Positions 27,082 to 38,402 of a DNA stretch of 64,000 bases are shown here, piece after piece. The position numbers were made by a program, and so were the translations under genes. How positions within the stretch are numbered: position 1 is the first letter of the stretch; each line of letters begins with the position of its first letter. The stretch spans positions 62,001-126,000 of the forward strand of contig AYSC01000004.1 of the NCBI GenBank assembly GCA_000503195.1. The letters are read 5' to 3'. The notes beneath the pieces were generated by a model, which was given only the letters and a program-made list of their open reading frames with translations, was not told the origin of the DNA and made no database searches. Source of the DNA: Blastomonas sp. CACIA14H2 (GTDB lineage Bacteria > Pseudomonadota > Alphaproteobacteria > Sphingomonadales > Sphingomonadaceae).

Positions 27082-28452
27082 ATGAGCAACAGCGACGATT
27101 TCCAGCACCAGATCCACATCATCGGCGGAGGCCTCGCCGGCTCCGAAGCGGCATGGCAGCTCGCCCAGGCCGGCGTGAAGGTGCGCCTGTCCGAAATGCG
27201 CGGCGGCGGCGACATGACGCCCGCGCACCAGACCGATGGCCTGGCCGAACTGGTCTGCTCGAACAGCTTCCGCTCCGACGATGCCGATCGCAACGCGGTC
27301 GGCCTGCTCCACCAGGAGATGCGCACGCTGGATTCGCTGATCATGGCATCGGCGGACAAGGCCAAGGTTCCCGCAGGCTCGGCGTTGGCGGTGGACCGCG
27401 ACATCTTCTCCGATATCGTCACCAGGGCGTTGAGCGAGCACCCGAATATCCGCATCGTGCGTGAGCGGATCGACAGCCTGCCGGGCGAAGGCTCGACGAT
27501 CATCGCTACCGGCCCGCTGACCGCGATGTCGCTCGCCCAGTCGATCGGCGCGGCGACGGGCGAGGACGCGCTCGCGTTCTTCGATGCCATCGCCCCGATC
27601 GTCCACCGCGACAGCATCGACATGGACATCTGCTGGATGGCGAGCCGCTGGGACAAGGTCGGGCCCGAAGGCGACGGCAAGGACTATATCAACTGCCCGA
27701 TGGACAAGGACCAGTATCTGGCCTTCCATCGCGGGCTGATCGAGGGCGAGAAGACCGAGTTCAAGGAGTGGGAGAAGGACACCCCTTATTTCGAGGGCTG
27801 CATGCCGATCGAGGTGATGGCAGCGCGCGGCGTGGACACCTTGCGCTTCGGCCCGATGAAGCCGGTGGGACTCGACAATCCGCGCACCGGGCGCTGGCCC
27901 TATGCGGTGGTGCAGCTGCGCCAGGACAACAAGCTGGGCACGCTGTGGAACATGGTCGGCTTCCAGACCAAGCTCAAGCACGGCGCGCAGGTCGAGTTGT
28001 TCCGCACCATTCCGGGGCTGGAAAAGGCCGAGTTCGCGCGGCTGGGCGGGTTGCACCGCAACACCTTCATCAACTCGCCGCGCCTGCTTGATGGCCAGCT
28101 GCGGCTGCGCAAGGCCCCGCATATCCGCTTTGCCGGGCAGATTACCGGCTGCGAAGGCTATGTCGAAAGCGCGAGCGTCGGGCTGATGGCGGGGCGCTTT
28201 GCCGCGGCCGAACTGCAGGGGCGCAGCCTCGAAACGCCGCCGGTGACGACCGCGCTCGGCGCGCTGCTCGGCCATATCACGGGCGGGGCGGAAGCGAGCG
28301 ACTTCCAGCCGATGAACGTCAATTTCGGCCTGTTCCCGCCGCCCGAGGACAAGGTGCACAAGAAGCAGCGCAAGGAGGCTTACACCTCGCGCGCGCGCGC
28401 CGACCTGCAAGGCTGGCTGGCTGGCACGGGCGAGGTCGTCGCCGCCGAATAA
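27082..28452 (+). CDS. trmFO: Folate-dependent tRNA m5U54 methyltransferase TrmFO
   Basis: A 456-aa flavoprotein that methylates U54 of tRNA using methylenetetrahydrofolate and FADH2. It has the FAD motif [18 protein letters not shown] near the N-terminus, [11 protein letters not shown] near residue 55, [17 protein letters not shown] near 235 and [20 protein letters not shown] near 355. The conserved Cys in FEGCMPIE matches the catalytic-Cys region of the family. ATG 27082 is chosen because residues before it (from 26974) do not fit TrmFO. Confidence 0.95.
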   Translation: MSNSDDFQHQIHIIGGGLAGSEAAWQLAQAGVKVRLSEMRGGGDMTPAHQTDGLAELVCSNSFRSDDADRNAVGLLHQEMRTLDSLIMASADKAKVPAGSALAVDRDIFSDIVTRALSEHPNIRIVRERIDSLPGEGSTIIATGPLTAMSLAQSIGAATGEDALAFFDAIAPIVHRDSIDMDICWMASRWDKVGPEGDGKDYINCPMDKDQYLAFHRGLIEGEKTEFKEWEKDTPYFEGCMPIEVMAARGVDTLRFGPMKPVGLDNPRTGRWPYAVVQLRQDNKLGTLWNMVGFQTKLKHGAQVELFRTIPGLEKAEFARLGGLHRNTFINSPRLLDGQLRLRKAPHIRFAGQITGCEGYVESASVGLMAGRFAAAELQGRSLETPPVTTALGALLGHITGGAEASDFQPMNVNFGLFPPPEDKVHKKQRKEAYTSRARADLQGWLAGTGEVVAAE

Positions 28453-28902
28453 TCAGCATTTGCACCGCTGCACCGGGCGCTTGGGCCGGGTGGTGGCGAA
28501 TTCCTCGGGCGACAGGCGTCCGTTGCGGTCGCCATCGGCCCTGGCGAAGCGATCCGAGGTCGCGACCGCCCATTCCTCGAAGGTCAGCAGATTGTTGCCG
28601 TCCTTGTCGAGCGCCTTGAACGCCTTGGTGCGGCTGGCGAGCAGTTCCTCGCGGGTAATGATGCGGTCGGCATTGCGGTCGAACCGGGCGAAGCGGCGTT
28701 CCTCGCGCGTCAATTCGGTGGCTTCGGGCGGCGCGGGACCGCGCATCTGGCCGGGATCGGCCATCGGAAGGCCGCTGTCCTGAGGCTCTGGGGGCGGCGC
28801 GGCAATCTCGGCCAGCTCGTCATCCTGCTGCTGCGCCCGGATGAGGAAGAAGCCGCCGACCAGCAGGGCGATCGCCGCCAGTCCGCCGAAAAGGATCCGC
28901 AT
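28453..28902 (-). CDS. Membrane-anchored EF-hand protein
   Basis: A 149-aa protein. An N-terminal hydrophobic helix (ILFGGLAAIALLVGGFFLI) anchors a Pro/Glu-rich spacer and three consecutive EF-hand loops: DRNADRIITREE, DKDGNNLLTFEE and DGDRNGRLSPEE. Positions 1, 3, 5 and 12 hold calcium-type ligands in all three. The C-terminus ends in a Cys-Lys-Cys. It is probably a periplasmic calcium-responsive protein. It converges on trmFO with no gap. Confidence 0.82.
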   Translation of the reverse strand: MRILFGGLAAIALLVGGFFLIRAQQQDDELAEIAAPPPEPQDSGLPMADPGQMRGPAPPEATELTREERRFARFDRNADRIITREELLASRTKAFKALDKDGNNLLTFEEWAVATSDRFARADGDRNGRLSPEEFATTRPKRPVQRCKC

Positions 28903-28928
28903 CCCCCTGCCTCCTTGCCATCAGCCGC

Positions 28929-29588
28929 TCACCACCCGGTCAGCCCGTGCCAGACCAGCCGCACGAACAGGCCAGGCCCGGCCCAGGGACGATCCAACCG
29001 GCCCCGGGCGATGTCAAGCCGCACCGCGCGGGCGATGATCGAAAGCGGGCGCAGCCGTGCAGGCAAGCCGATCCGCGCCAGCGCCTGCGTATCGACCGCC
29101 GCAAAGGCCGCATCGAGCGCGGGCGTGCGCCGGTGGAAGCGCACCATGTCCCACAGCGCCCAGGCGCGGCCGATGCGCGTCAGATCGCCGGCCTCCCCGC
29201 CCGCCAGGCTTGCGAAGGCCGCAAACAGCTGCCCCCTGCCCTCGGCAAAATCGGCCACGGCGGTGCTGTCCTCGATCTCGAGCGCCGCCTCCCAGCCGCG
29301 GATCACGGGACCCAGCGCTTCGGCAAGCACCAGCCCTTCCGCCTCGAGCGAGGCCAGACTTGCCAGCACCGGATTGGCCGACGGACGCGCCGCCGCCGGC
29401 TTGGCGAGCATATCGTGCCACCATTGCAGACGGATCTGCGCCAGCATCGGTTCGCGCGCCGGCAGCACGATGCCCGCCATCTGCGCATCGAAGGCGAACA
29501 GCGCCCTTGCCCAGTCGCGCACCTGGCGATCGCCATAGCTGCCGGCCAGCGTCACGAGCGGCGAAACGGGGGTTTCGGTTGGGGCCAT
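28929..29588 (-). CDS. Squalene/phytoene synthase-family protein (NDUFAF6-like)
   Basis: A 219-aa all-helical protein. RQVRDWARALFAFDAQMA and QIRLQWWHDML are typical of the phytoene-synthase-like NDUFAF6 branch, which helps assemble respiratory complex I in eukaryotes. The two Asp-rich DxxxD motifs needed for prenyl-diphosphate chemistry are not visible, so synthase activity is unlikely. The ATG at 29588 is taken because the frame upstream lies in the promoter region of the divergent tadG-like gene. The bacterial role is unproven. Confidence 0.75.
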   Translation of the reverse strand: MAPTETPVSPLVTLAGSYGDRQVRDWARALFAFDAQMAGIVLPAREPMLAQIRLQWWHDMLAKPAAARPSANPVLASLASLEAEGLVLAEALGPVIRGWEAALEIEDSTAVADFAEGRGQLFAAFASLAGGEAGDLTRIGRAWALWDMVRFHRRTPALDAAFAAVDTQALARIGLPARLRPLSIIARAVRLDIARGRLDRPWAGPGLFVRLVWHGLTGW

Positions 29589-29637
29589 GGCGCGCGCAGT
29601 CCCGCAAATACCGCGCCAAATCAAGGTAAACTTGGGC

Positions 29638-29645
29638 TTAACCAT
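29638..29645 (+). promoter_or_regulatory. CtrA-like half-site upstream of tadG
   Basis: TTAACCAT matches a CtrA recognition half-site known from Caulobacter, 71 bp before the tadG-like start. A second TTAACC lies at 29704-29709. Eight-base matches are weak evidence, but CtrA control of pilus genes is common in alphaproteobacteria. Confidence 0.35.
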
Positions 29646-29715
29646 CTCCCTTTGAGGGCTGCTTACCATTGTCCCGATACAAGGCAGGCTGCGTCTAAGG
29701 GGCATTAACCACATC

Positions 29716-31710
29716 ATGACCATCCGCCACACCGAAGATCAGCGCTCTGGCACCAGCGCGCGGCACGATGCCGCGAAGGCCAGCGCGCGCCCGGTGCTGA
29801 ACCGGCTGCTCGCATCGAAGCGCGGCAACGTGCTCCCCATTCTGGCCGCGAGCATCCTGCCCATGGCGGCGATGATCGGCGGCGCGGTGGACATGAGCCG
29901 TGCCTATATGGTCAAGTCGCGGCTGCAGCATGCATGCGACGCCGGCGTTCTCGCCGGTCGCCGCGCGATGGCCGCCGCCAGCTATACCGATGCGGCAAAG
30001 GCACAGGCGCGGGACTTTTTCGACGTCAACTATCAGCCGGGCTATAACGACACCACGGATGTGACGTTCAGCACCACCAACGTGTCCGGCACCAGCCAGG
30101 TCACCGGCACCGCATCTGCGGTCATGCCGACCACGATCATGGGCATGTTCGGCAAGGAAACGATCGACATCGACGTCAAGTGCCAGGCGGAACTCAACCT
30201 GACCAACACCGACACGACTTTCGTGCTCGACGTCACCGGATCGATGCTGGACACCATCCCCGATGGCAGCGGCGGATCGATCGTCAAGATCACCGCGCTG
30301 CGCAATTCGGTGATGAGCTTCTACGACACGCTGGCCAATGCCTCGTCGGGCAGCAACGCGCGCATCCGCTATTCCTTCGTGCCCTATTCGACCAACGTCA
30401 ATGTCGGCGAGCTGCTCTATGACGCCAATCAGCAATGGCTGATCGGCGGCACGACCGGCGATACCTGGGCCTATCAGTCGCGGCGGCCGATCTGGAATAT
30501 CAGCACGACGACCAATTCGGTCGACTGCCAGGTCTATGGTGGCAACCAGTCCTTTGCGTGTCCGAACCGCCCGCACAGCGCGGTCAGCGGCGGAGGCACG
30601 AACATCTCCCGCACCAACTGCGGCAACTACGGCAACAATGTCGGTTGGCTCTTCGGCTTCAGTCCGAACCCGACAAACAACCCAAGCACGCAGACCTCTG
30701 GTAATGTGACCACGAGGATCACCTACACGGCCTATAGCTGGGGGGGCGCAGCGCCATCCTGGAGCGGAACCAATAACCGGCAATGCGTGCGGCAGCGCAA
30801 TATCGAGACGACCACGGTCACCCAGTCCGCGACATGGCAGGCTGGTGCCACGTTCTCGCACTGGGAATATGGCCAGTACAGCTTCCCGGTTCGCGCCTTT
30901 GTCCAGTCGATCAAATCCGCCAACCCCGCGGTCACCACGCCCAGCGAGATCAATGGCAGCACCAGCCGCTGGAACGGCTGCATCGAGGAGCGCGACACGC
31001 TCGCCGCGGCGAATTTCGTCAGCACGTCGAGCGGCATCACCGCCGATGGCAGCCTGAACGCGCATGACCTGAACATCGACGCGGCGCCCCACAGCACTGC
31101 GACGAAATGGCGCCCCTATTGGGAGGACGTCTATTTCTTCCGCAACGACGGCACCAGCATCAAGAATTATGGCGGTGGCTATACCGCCTGTCCCAGCAAG
31201 GCGACGCTGCTCGCCACGATGACGCGCGATCAGGTACAGACCTATGTCAACAATCTGGTCGCGGTGGGCGGCACCTATCACGATGTCGGGCTGCTCTGGG
31301 GCGCGCGCCTGGCCTCGCCGCAGGGCATCTTCCAGTCGACGGTCAATGCCAATCCGGGCAATCCCGGATCGGTCAGCCGCCACATGATCTTCATGACCGA
31401 CGGTCAGCTGACCAGCTACGACTTTGTCGCCAGCATGTACGGTGTCGAGATGTACGACCGGCGCGTCACCGGCGGCAGCAACGATCCGACACAGCTCGAG
31501 CGGCAGCGCCGGCGGTATCTGGCGATCTGCGAGGCGATCAAGTCCAAGGGCATCCGCCTGTGGGTGATCGCCTTCGGCACCACGCTGACCACCGACATGA
31601 CGACCTGTTCCAGCAGCGGCAGCTCGTTCACTGCGGCGAACAGCTCGCAGCTCAACACGGCTTTCCAGAACATCGCCAAGCAGATTTCGGAACTGAGGTT
31701 GACCCAGTGA
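29716..31710 (+). CDS. TadG-like protein with von Willebrand factor A domain
   Basis: A 664-aa protein with a cytoplasmic basic N-terminus, a TadE/G-type membrane segment (RGNVLPILAASILPMAAMIGG near residue 36-56) and a large exported region. A vWA metal-ion-dependent adhesion motif, DVTGSM, starts at Asp172, with a later vWA strand, HMIFMTDGQ. It also has Ser/Thr/Asn-rich insertions (240-370) that could be surface-exposed. TadG proteins are linked to tight-adherence pili. No tad ATPase, secretin or prepilin gene is in the window. Confidence 0.85.
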   Translation: MTIRHTEDQRSGTSARHDAAKASARPVLNRLLASKRGNVLPILAASILPMAAMIGGAVDMSRAYMVKSRLQHACDAGVLAGRRAMAAASYTDAAKAQARDFFDVNYQPGYNDTTDVTFSTTNVSGTSQVTGTASAVMPTTIMGMFGKETIDIDVKCQAELNLTNTDTTFVLDVTGSMLDTIPDGSGGSIVKITALRNSVMSFYDTLANASSGSNARIRYSFVPYSTNVNVGELLYDANQQWLIGGTTGDTWAYQSRRPIWNISTTTNSVDCQVYGGNQSFACPNRPHSAVSGGGTNISRTNCGNYGNNVGWLFGFSPNPTNNPSTQTSGNVTTRITYTAYSWGGAAPSWSGTNNRQCVRQRNIETTTVTQSATWQAGATFSHWEYGQYSFPVRAFVQSIKSANPAVTTPSEINGSTSRWNGCIEERDTLAAANFVSTSSGITADGSLNAHDLNIDAAPHSTATKWRPYWEDVYFFRNDGTSIKNYGGGYTACPSKATLLATMTRDQVQTYVNNLVAVGGTYHDVGLLWGARLASPQGIFQSTVNANPGNPGSVSRHMIFMTDGQLTSYDFVASMYGVEMYDRRVTGGSNDPTQLERQRRRYLAICEAIKSKGIRLWVIAFGTTLTTDMTTCSSSGSSFTAANSSQLNTAFQNIAKQISELRLTQ

Positions 31711-32306
31711 TGCGTCTTCCCGCCTTCATTCGCCAGGCAGGCCGGGATCGGCGCGGGGTGACCGTGACCGAGTTCGGCCTGATCGCGCCCACCTTCCTGA
31801 TGCTGCTGCTGGGCGTGTTCGACCTTGGATACACCGTCTATGCCAAGGCCATCCTCGATGGCGCGGTGCAGAAGGCGGGGCGCGACGCCGCGCTGGAAAC
31901 GGGCACGATGAACATCGCCAATCTGGACTCCAAGGTGAAGGAAAACCTGGGCGCGCTCGCGGCCGATGCAACCTTTACCTATACCCGCCGCAATTATCGC
32001 GACTTTGCCAAGGTTGGCCTGCCCGAGGATTTCGAGGACAAGAACAGCAACGGCCAGCGCGATGCGGGCGAGTGCTTCACCGACGAGAACGCCAACGCGG
32101 TGTGGGACCGGGACCTCGGCAAGGTGGGGGTCGGCGGTGCGCGCGACGTCGTGCTGTACGAGGTGCGCATGTCCTATGACCGCAAGTTCCCGCTCTATGC
32201 GCTGGTCGGGCTGCCCGGCGAGGCGACGCTCAAGTCCGCCACCGTGCTGCGCAACCAGCCCTATGCCAGCCAGAATGCCGAAACCAAACAGGTGATCTGC
32301 ACATGA
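31710..32306 (+). CDS. TadE-family pseudopilin-like protein with calcium-loop motif
   Basis: A 198-aa protein with the TadE signature RRGVTVTEFGLIAPTFLMLLLGVFDLG near residue 15, where Glu precedes the hydrophobic stretch, then an exported domain. It contains DKNSNGQRDAGE and DENANAVWDRD, which resemble tandem calcium-binding loops. Its ATG shares one base with the tadG stop (TGATG). A stalk or minor-pilin role is inferred from the family. Confidence 0.85.
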   Translation: MRLPAFIRQAGRDRRGVTVTEFGLIAPTFLMLLLGVFDLGYTVYAKAILDGAVQKAGRDAALETGTMNIANLDSKVKENLGALAADATFTYTRRNYRDFAKVGLPEDFEDKNSNGQRDAGECFTDENANAVWDRDLGKVGVGGARDVVLYEVRMSYDRKFPLYALVGLPGEATLKSATVLRNQPYASQNAETKQVICT

Positions 32307-33169
32307 TGACCGCCGCTGTAGTTGCTGCCCCCGCCGAGAAGGCGCGGCCCGGCTTCGTCACCCGGACCCGCGATCTAGCGCGCCGGCTGAAGCGCGATCG
32401 CTCGGGCCTGGCGCTGATCGAGTTCGCCTTTTCGCTGCCGATCTTCATCGGCCTGGGTTTCTATGGCGTCGAGGTATCGAACCTCGCGATCACGCAGATG
32501 AAGATGAGCCAGATCGCGCTCAACATGGCCGACAACGCCTCGCGTATCGGCACGCTCAATTCCACCCTGGGTGCCAAGGTGATCAGCGAGGACCAGATCA
32601 ACGACGTGTTCCAGGCGGCGGCGATCCAGGCAGGGGCTGCGGGCATCTATCAGGATGGCCGCACGGTGCTGTCGAGCCTCGAGGTCAATGCCGATGGCGG
32701 CCAGACGATCATGTGGCAGCGCTGCAAGGGCATATTGTTCGACGATTCCGACTATGGCCCCGAGGGCACCGGCAAGACCGGCACGAGCTTTACCGGAATG
32801 GGCCCGCCGGGCGAGAAGATCGCGGCAAGCACCGGCACGGCGGTGATGTATGTCGAACTGACCTATGTCTACGAACCGCTGTTCGGCAACATGTTCATGG
32901 AAGACAAGGAGCTCCACCAGGAAGCCGCCTATACCGTGCGCGACGCGCGCGAGATCGGCAAGCCGCCGTCGGACAACGTGTCCGCCGCGCGCAAGTCGAC
33001 CTGCGACAAGTACGACGCCATCCTGCCGCAGACCAGCGATGCCCAGATCGCAGCCGCGCAGGCGGCAGCGGCCAATCCCAGCGCCTATCCCGGCTATAGC
33101 GGCGGCAACAACCCGAACAATCCAGACAAGGGCCTGTGCGTCGCCGGGCTGATCTGCGTGAAGATCTGA
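32303..33169 (+). CDS. Second TadE/TadG-family protein
   Basis: A 288-aa protein. A basic N-terminus (RLKRDRSGLALIEFAFSLP) leads into a TadE-type hydrophobic helix and a periplasmic domain with four Cys. The C-terminus is rich in Asn, Pro and Gly (GGNNPNNPDKG). It overlaps the preceding gene by four bases (ATGA; two ATGs in tandem) and ends the three-gene unit before a strong hairpin. Function is inferred only from family and operon. Confidence 0.82.
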   Translation: MMTAAVVAAPAEKARPGFVTRTRDLARRLKRDRSGLALIEFAFSLPIFIGLGFYGVEVSNLAITQMKMSQIALNMADNASRIGTLNSTLGAKVISEDQINDVFQAAAIQAGAAGIYQDGRTVLSSLEVNADGGQTIMWQRCKGILFDDSDYGPEGTGKTGTSFTGMGPPGEKIAASTGTAVMYVELTYVYEPLFGNMFMEDKELHQEAAYTVRDAREIGKPPSDNVSAARKSTCDKYDAILPQTSDAQIAAAQAAAANPSAYPGYSGGNNPNNPDKGLCVAGLICVKI

Positions 33170-33172
33170 TAC

Positions 33173-33201
33173 GGACCGGGCGGTGCAGCACCGCCCGGTC
33201 C
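33173..33201. terminator. Perfect 13-bp hairpin between convergent operons
   Basis: GGACCGGGCGGTG and CACCGCCCGGTCC enclose a three-base loop. It starts three bases after the last tad-like stop and ends seven bases before the convergent pdhB stop, so it can serve both. There is no T-run. Confidence 0.7.
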
Positions 33202-33208
33202 ATCGTCA

Positions 33209-34591
33209 TCAGCCCTTGTAGGTGACTTTCTTCACCGCCGCGATCACGCGGGCGCTGTCGACCAGCGCCAGCTTTTCCAGGTTCGCGGCATAGGGCAGCG
33301 GCACGTCCTCGTTGGTCACGCGCAGCACCGGCGCGTCGAGATCGTCAAAGCCCTGCTCCATCGCCACCGCGCAGATTTCCGACGCGATCGAGCAGACCGG
33401 CCAGCCTTCCTCGACCACCACCATGCGATTGGTCTTCTTCAGGCTCTGCAGCACCGTCTCGGTATCGAGCGGGCGCAGCGTGCGCAGGTCGATGACCTCG
33501 GCGTCCACGCCTTCGGCCGCCAGCTTCTCCGCCGCTTCGAGCGCGACACCCACGCCGATCGAATAGCTGACGATGGTGACATCGCTGCCTTCGCGCATGA
33601 TCCGCGCCTTGCCGATTGGCAGGACGTGATCGTCGAGCTTGGGCACATCGAAGGTGCGGCCATAGACCAGTTCGTTCTCGAGGAACACGACCGGGTCCTC
33701 GGTGCGGATCGCCGCTTTCAGCAGGCCCTTGGCATCGGCACTGTCATAGGGCGCGATGACGATCAGGCCCGGCACGCTGGCATACCAGGGGCCGAAATTC
33801 TGGCTGTGCTGCGCGCCGACGCGGCTCGCCGCGCCATTGGGACCGCGGAACACCACCGGGCATCGCATCTGGCCGCCCGACATGTAGTTGGTCTTGGCCG
33901 CCGAGTTGATGATATGGTCGATCGCCTGCATCGCGAAGTTGAAGGTCATGAACTCGATGACCGGACGCAGGCCGCCCATCGCCGCGCCCGCGCCGATGCC
34001 GGCAAAGCCATATTCGGTGATCGGCGTGTCGATCACGCGGCGCGCGCCGAATTCCTCGAGCAGACCCTGCGTGACCTTGTACGCGCCCTGATATTCGGCG
34101 ACTTCCTCGCCCATCACGAACACGCGCTCGTCGCGGCGCATTTCCTCTGCCATCGCATCGCGCAGCGCCTCGCGCACCGTGGTCGGCACCATCTCGGTGC
34201 CTTCCGGGATCGCCGGATCGCTGACCTGCGCGCGCTTGGGCGTTTCGGGCACGATCTGCACGTTCTCGGTCGGGGGCTTGGCCGCTTCGGGTTCGGGGGC
34301 GGGTGCCGGAGCGGGCGCTGGCGCGGCCTGGTCCGCCGAAGCGTCCTCGCCCTCTCCCGCGATCAGAGCGATCACCGCGCCGACCTTCACATTGTCGGTG
34401 CCTTCGGGGATCAGGATCTTCGAGATCGTGCCCTCGTCGACCGCCTCGAATTCCATCGTCGCCTTGTCGGTCTCGATCTCGGCCAGGATGTCGCCGGAAG
34501 CGACGCTATCGCCTTCCTTGACCAGCCACTTGGCCAGGGTCCCCTCTTCCATGGTCGGGGACAAGGCAGGCATTTTCAGTTCGATGGCCAT
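33209..34591 (-). CDS. pdhB: Pyruvate dehydrogenase E1 beta subunit with N-terminal lipoyl domain
   Basis: A 460-aa protein. Residues 1-77 are a lipoyl domain ([12 protein letters not shown], attachment Lys43 in ETDKATMEF), residues 80-120 an Ala/Pro/Glu linker, and the rest is E1-beta with [34 protein letters not shown] and [15 protein letters not shown]. It works with PdhA to decarboxylate pyruvate. The lipoyl fusion is typical of alphaproteobacteria. ATG 34591 shares a base with the pdhA stop (TGATG); a TTG one codon upstream is less likely. Confidence 0.96.
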   Translation of the reverse strand: MAIELKMPALSPTMEEGTLAKWLVKEGDSVASGDILAEIETDKATMEFEAVDEGTISKILIPEGTDNVKVGAVIALIAGEGEDASADQAAPAPAPAPAPEPEAAKPPTENVQIVPETPKRAQVSDPAIPEGTEMVPTTVREALRDAMAEEMRRDERVFVMGEEVAEYQGAYKVTQGLLEEFGARRVIDTPITEYGFAGIGAGAAMGGLRPVIEFMTFNFAMQAIDHIINSAAKTNYMSGGQMRCPVVFRGPNGAASRVGAQHSQNFGPWYASVPGLIVIAPYDSADAKGLLKAAIRTEDPVVFLENELVYGRTFDVPKLDDHVLPIGKARIMREGSDVTIVSYSIGVGVALEAAEKLAAEGVDAEVIDLRTLRPLDTETVLQSLKKTNRMVVVEEGWPVCSIASEICAVAMEQGFDDLDAPVLRVTNEDVPLPYAANLEKLALVDSARVIAAVKKVTYKG

Positions 34592-35679
34592 CAATATTGC
34601 TCCACCAGCACATCGGTATACAGTTCGGACGGATCCGGCTCGGGCGAGGTTTCGGCAAAGTCCGCCGCCTCGCTGACGATCGTGCGGATTTCCTTGTCGA
34701 TCGCCTTCATCGCGTCCTCGCTCACGCCCATCTTGAGCAGCTCCGCCTTGGCCGCCTCGATCGGATCGGACTTTTCCTTGACGTTCTGCACTTCCTCGCG
34801 GCTGCGATACTTGGCCGGGTCGGACATCGAATGGCCGCGATAGCGATAGGTCTTCAGTTCCATCAGCAGCGGGCCGTTGCCGGCGCGGACATATTCGAGC
34901 GCCGCCTCGGCCGCACCGCGCACCTCGAGCACGTCCATGCCGTTGACCTGCATGCCGGGGATGCGGAAGGAATCGCCGCGCCGGTAGAACTCGGTCTCGG
35001 CGCTGCTGCGCGACACCTTGGTGCCCATGGCATAGCCGTTATTCTCGATCACGAAGATGATCGGCAGCTTCCACAGCGCAGCCATGTTGAAGCTTTCATA
35101 GACCTGGCCCTGGTTCGCCGCGCCATCGCCGAAATAGGCCATGCACACGCCGCCGTCCTCGGAATATTTGTGGCCGAAGGCCAGGCCCGCGCCCAGCGGC
35201 ACCTGCGCGCCGACGATGCCGTGACCGCCATAGAATTTGTGCTCGGTCGAGAACATGTGCATCGACCCGCCCTTGCCGCGCGAGATGCCCGCGCCGCGGC
35301 CGGTCAGTTCGGCCATGATGATCTTGGGATCGATGCCATAAGCCAGCATGTGCCCATGGTCGCGATAGCCGGTGATCACGCTGTCCTTGCCCGGCTCGAG
35401 CGCCGATTGCAGGCCGACCGCGACCGCTTCCTGGCCGATATAGAGGTGGCAGAAGCCGCCGATCAGGCCCAGGCCATAGAGCTGGCCCGCGCGCTCCTCG
35501 AACCGGCGGATCAGCAGCATCTCCTTGTAGAAGTGCAGCAGTTCCTCCTGGCTGGCCTCATAGCGCTCGGGGTTGCGCGGACGCGGATGATTGCTGCCCT
35601 CTTCGGGCAGGACCGGAGCTTTCGATGAGGCCTTTGCGGGCGGTTTGCGAACGGGCTTTGCAGCGGGTGTCTTGACCAA
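34591..35679 (-). CDS. pdhA: Pyruvate dehydrogenase E1 alpha subunit
   Basis: A 362-aa TPP-dependent subunit with [15 protein letters not shown] near residue 75, YRDHGHMLA near 105, the thiamine-binding [17 protein letters not shown] near 190 and [11 protein letters not shown] near 275. The Lys/Pro-rich N-terminus is typical. The start is ambiguous: TTG at 35679 ([10 protein letters not shown]) follows GAAAGG at good spacing and gives a family-like start, while the ATG at 35715 has no ribosome site and adds 12 unusual residues. It is followed by pdhB with a one-base overlap. Confidence 0.95.
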   Translation of the reverse strand: MVKTPAAKPVRKPPAKASSKAPVLPEEGSNHPRPRNPERYEASQEELLHFYKEMLLIRRFEERAGQLYGLGLIGGFCHLYIGQEAVAVGLQSALEPGKDSVITGYRDHGHMLAYGIDPKIIMAELTGRGAGISRGKGGSMHMFSTEHKFYGGHGIVGAQVPLGAGLAFGHKYSEDGGVCMAYFGDGAANQGQVYESFNMAALWKLPIIFVIENNGYAMGTKVSRSSAETEFYRRGDSFRIPGMQVNGMDVLEVRGAAEAALEYVRAGNGPLLMELKTYRYRGHSMSDPAKYRSREEVQNVKEKSDPIEAAKAELLKMGVSEDAMKAIDKEIRTIVSEAADFAETSPEPDPSELYTDVLVEQY

Positions 35680-35828
35680 GACGGAAAACCTTTCACGCTG
35701 ATGGATCAGTGCCATGCGGCAGGGGGAGGATTGACCCCCTTCCTATAGAAGCAGAGCAAAGGTTTACGCAACGGCCAAGGCGGTTTTTGCGCAATATTCC
35801 CGCAGCATCGACGCTTTTGCGGCATCGC

Positions 35829-36140
35829 TTATTTCAGCGGAACGATGACCTCGTCGGGATGCGCGACATTGAGCTCGCGGCGGACCAGCTCGCTCACCAG
35901 ATCGGGATCGACCGCCTTGGGGTCGAGCAGGTTGACACGGTTGCGCAGCGCGTCGCGCTGCTTCTGCAGCCGCGCGAGCTCGACCTTCTGCACCTCGAGC
36001 CGCTGGCGATAATCGCCCCAGGCAAGCACGCCCGTCGGCCCCAGCAGCGCATAGGCCGCAATGGCGAGCAGCGCGACGAGCGAGATGCCCGGCGCGATCG
36101 CCTTTTTCGCGGGTTTTATGACAGGTTTGCGGGACGACAT
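35829..36140 (-). CDS. ftsB: FtsB/DivIC-family cell-division protein
   Basis: A 103-aa bitopic protein: basic cytoplasmic N-terminus, one membrane helix (residues 18-37), a coiled coil rich in Leu/Gln/Arg (QRLEVQKVELARLQKQRDAL) and VRRELNVAHPDEVIV at the C-terminus. FtsB bridges the divisome with FtsL and FtsQ. It lies between eno and pdhA, a recurrent alphaproteobacterial order that supports the call. Confidence 0.9.
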   Translation of the reverse strand: MSSRKPVIKPAKKAIAPGISLVALLAIAAYALLGPTGVLAWGDYRQRLEVQKVELARLQKQRDALRNRVNLLDPKAVDPDLVSELVRRELNVAHPDEVIVPLK

Positions 36141-36158
36141 CGGTCCCTTGAATCACAA

Positions 36159-36199
36159 TTGATTCGGGCTGGCAAGCCGAAACGGCCAGCCCGAATCAA
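36159..36199 (-). terminator. 15-bp perfect hairpin downstream of enolase
   Basis: TTGATTCGGGCTGGC (36159-36173) and GCCAGCCCGAATCAA (36185-36199) are exact inverted copies around an 11-base loop. They lie between the eno stop and the ftsB start. It probably ends or attenuates eno transcription; the T-run is short. Confidence 0.7.
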
Positions 36200-36245
36200 A
36201 TATGCGATCAATGGCTTACAAGTCGTGGAACAAAATCGGATTTGC

Positions 36246-37721
<1,476 letters not shown>

Positions 37722-37746
37722 TGTCCTCAAGCTTGAGGAGGAATTC

Positions 37747-38379
37747 ATGTCCGAAGAAGAGACGAAGCCCGAAGCAGAATCGGGGGCCGAAGCCGCGCCG
37801 AAGAAGCCGCGTGCCAAAAAGGCGGCGAGTGCCAATGGCGAGACCGGGGCTGCATCCACGAAGACCGCCGCGCCCAAGCGCAAGACTGCGCCCAAGCCCG
37901 CCGAGACGGAAGCCGAAAAGCCCGACATCACCCCCACCCCGAACAGCGCGGTCCTGGTATCGAGCGGTGCTGCGGCCGCCGGCGCCACCGTCGCATCGCA
38001 GTCGGGCAACGCATTCCAGCAGGTTTCCGAAAAGGTAAGCGCAATGATTCCCGAAGACGTGAGCGGCAAGGCCAAGGACGTGGCGAGCGATGTCAAGGAC
38101 ATGGCCTGCGACGCCGTGAACAGCATCGCGCAGATCCTGAACGACAGCGCGGGCGCGATTGATGACAATATCGGTCCGAAATATGGGGACTATGCGCGTA
38201 GCGCAGCGCAGAGCGTGACCGATGCGGCCGAACGGCTGCGCGCCAAGCCGGTCGAGGAAATCGCCGAGGACACGCGCGAATTCGTCCGCACCAAGCCGGT
38301 TGCTGCCGCGGGCATTGCCGCCGTGGCCAGCCTGCTGGTCGCCAAGCTCCTCTCGTCGGTGTTCGGCAAGCGGCGCTGA
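37747..38379 (+). CDS. DUF883/ElaB/YqjD-like membrane-anchored stress protein
   Basis: A 210-aa protein. The N-terminal half is Ala/Lys/Pro/Glu-rich and probably disordered, followed by amphipathic helices (VSEKVSAMIPEDVSGKAKDV) and a C-terminal membrane anchor, FVRTKPVAAAGIAAVASLLV, matching the DUF883 pattern of a charged helix, a Pro and a short transmembrane tail ending in basic residues. E. coli YqjD attaches ribosomes to the inner membrane in stationary phase. GAGGAGG lies six bases before the ATG. The next two genes resemble yqjE and yqjK. Confidence 0.75.
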   Translation: MSEEETKPEAESGAEAAPKKPRAKKAASANGETGAASTKTAAPKRKTAPKPAETEAEKPDITPTPNSAVLVSSGAAAAGATVASQSGNAFQQVSEKVSAMIPEDVSGKAKDVASDVKDMACDAVNSIAQILNDSAGAIDDNIGPKYGDYARSAAQSVTDAAERLRAKPVEEIAEDTREFVRTKPVAAAGIAAVASLLVAKLLSSVFGKRR

Positions 38380-38402
38380 GCCGCTTCCGGACCGCAACCC
38401 GC

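Noticed and set aside
28929-29588. HpnC/HpnD or CrtB terpenoid synthase
   Set aside because: The Asp-rich motifs for prenyl diphosphate binding are not visible and no hopanoid or carotenoid genes are adjacent.
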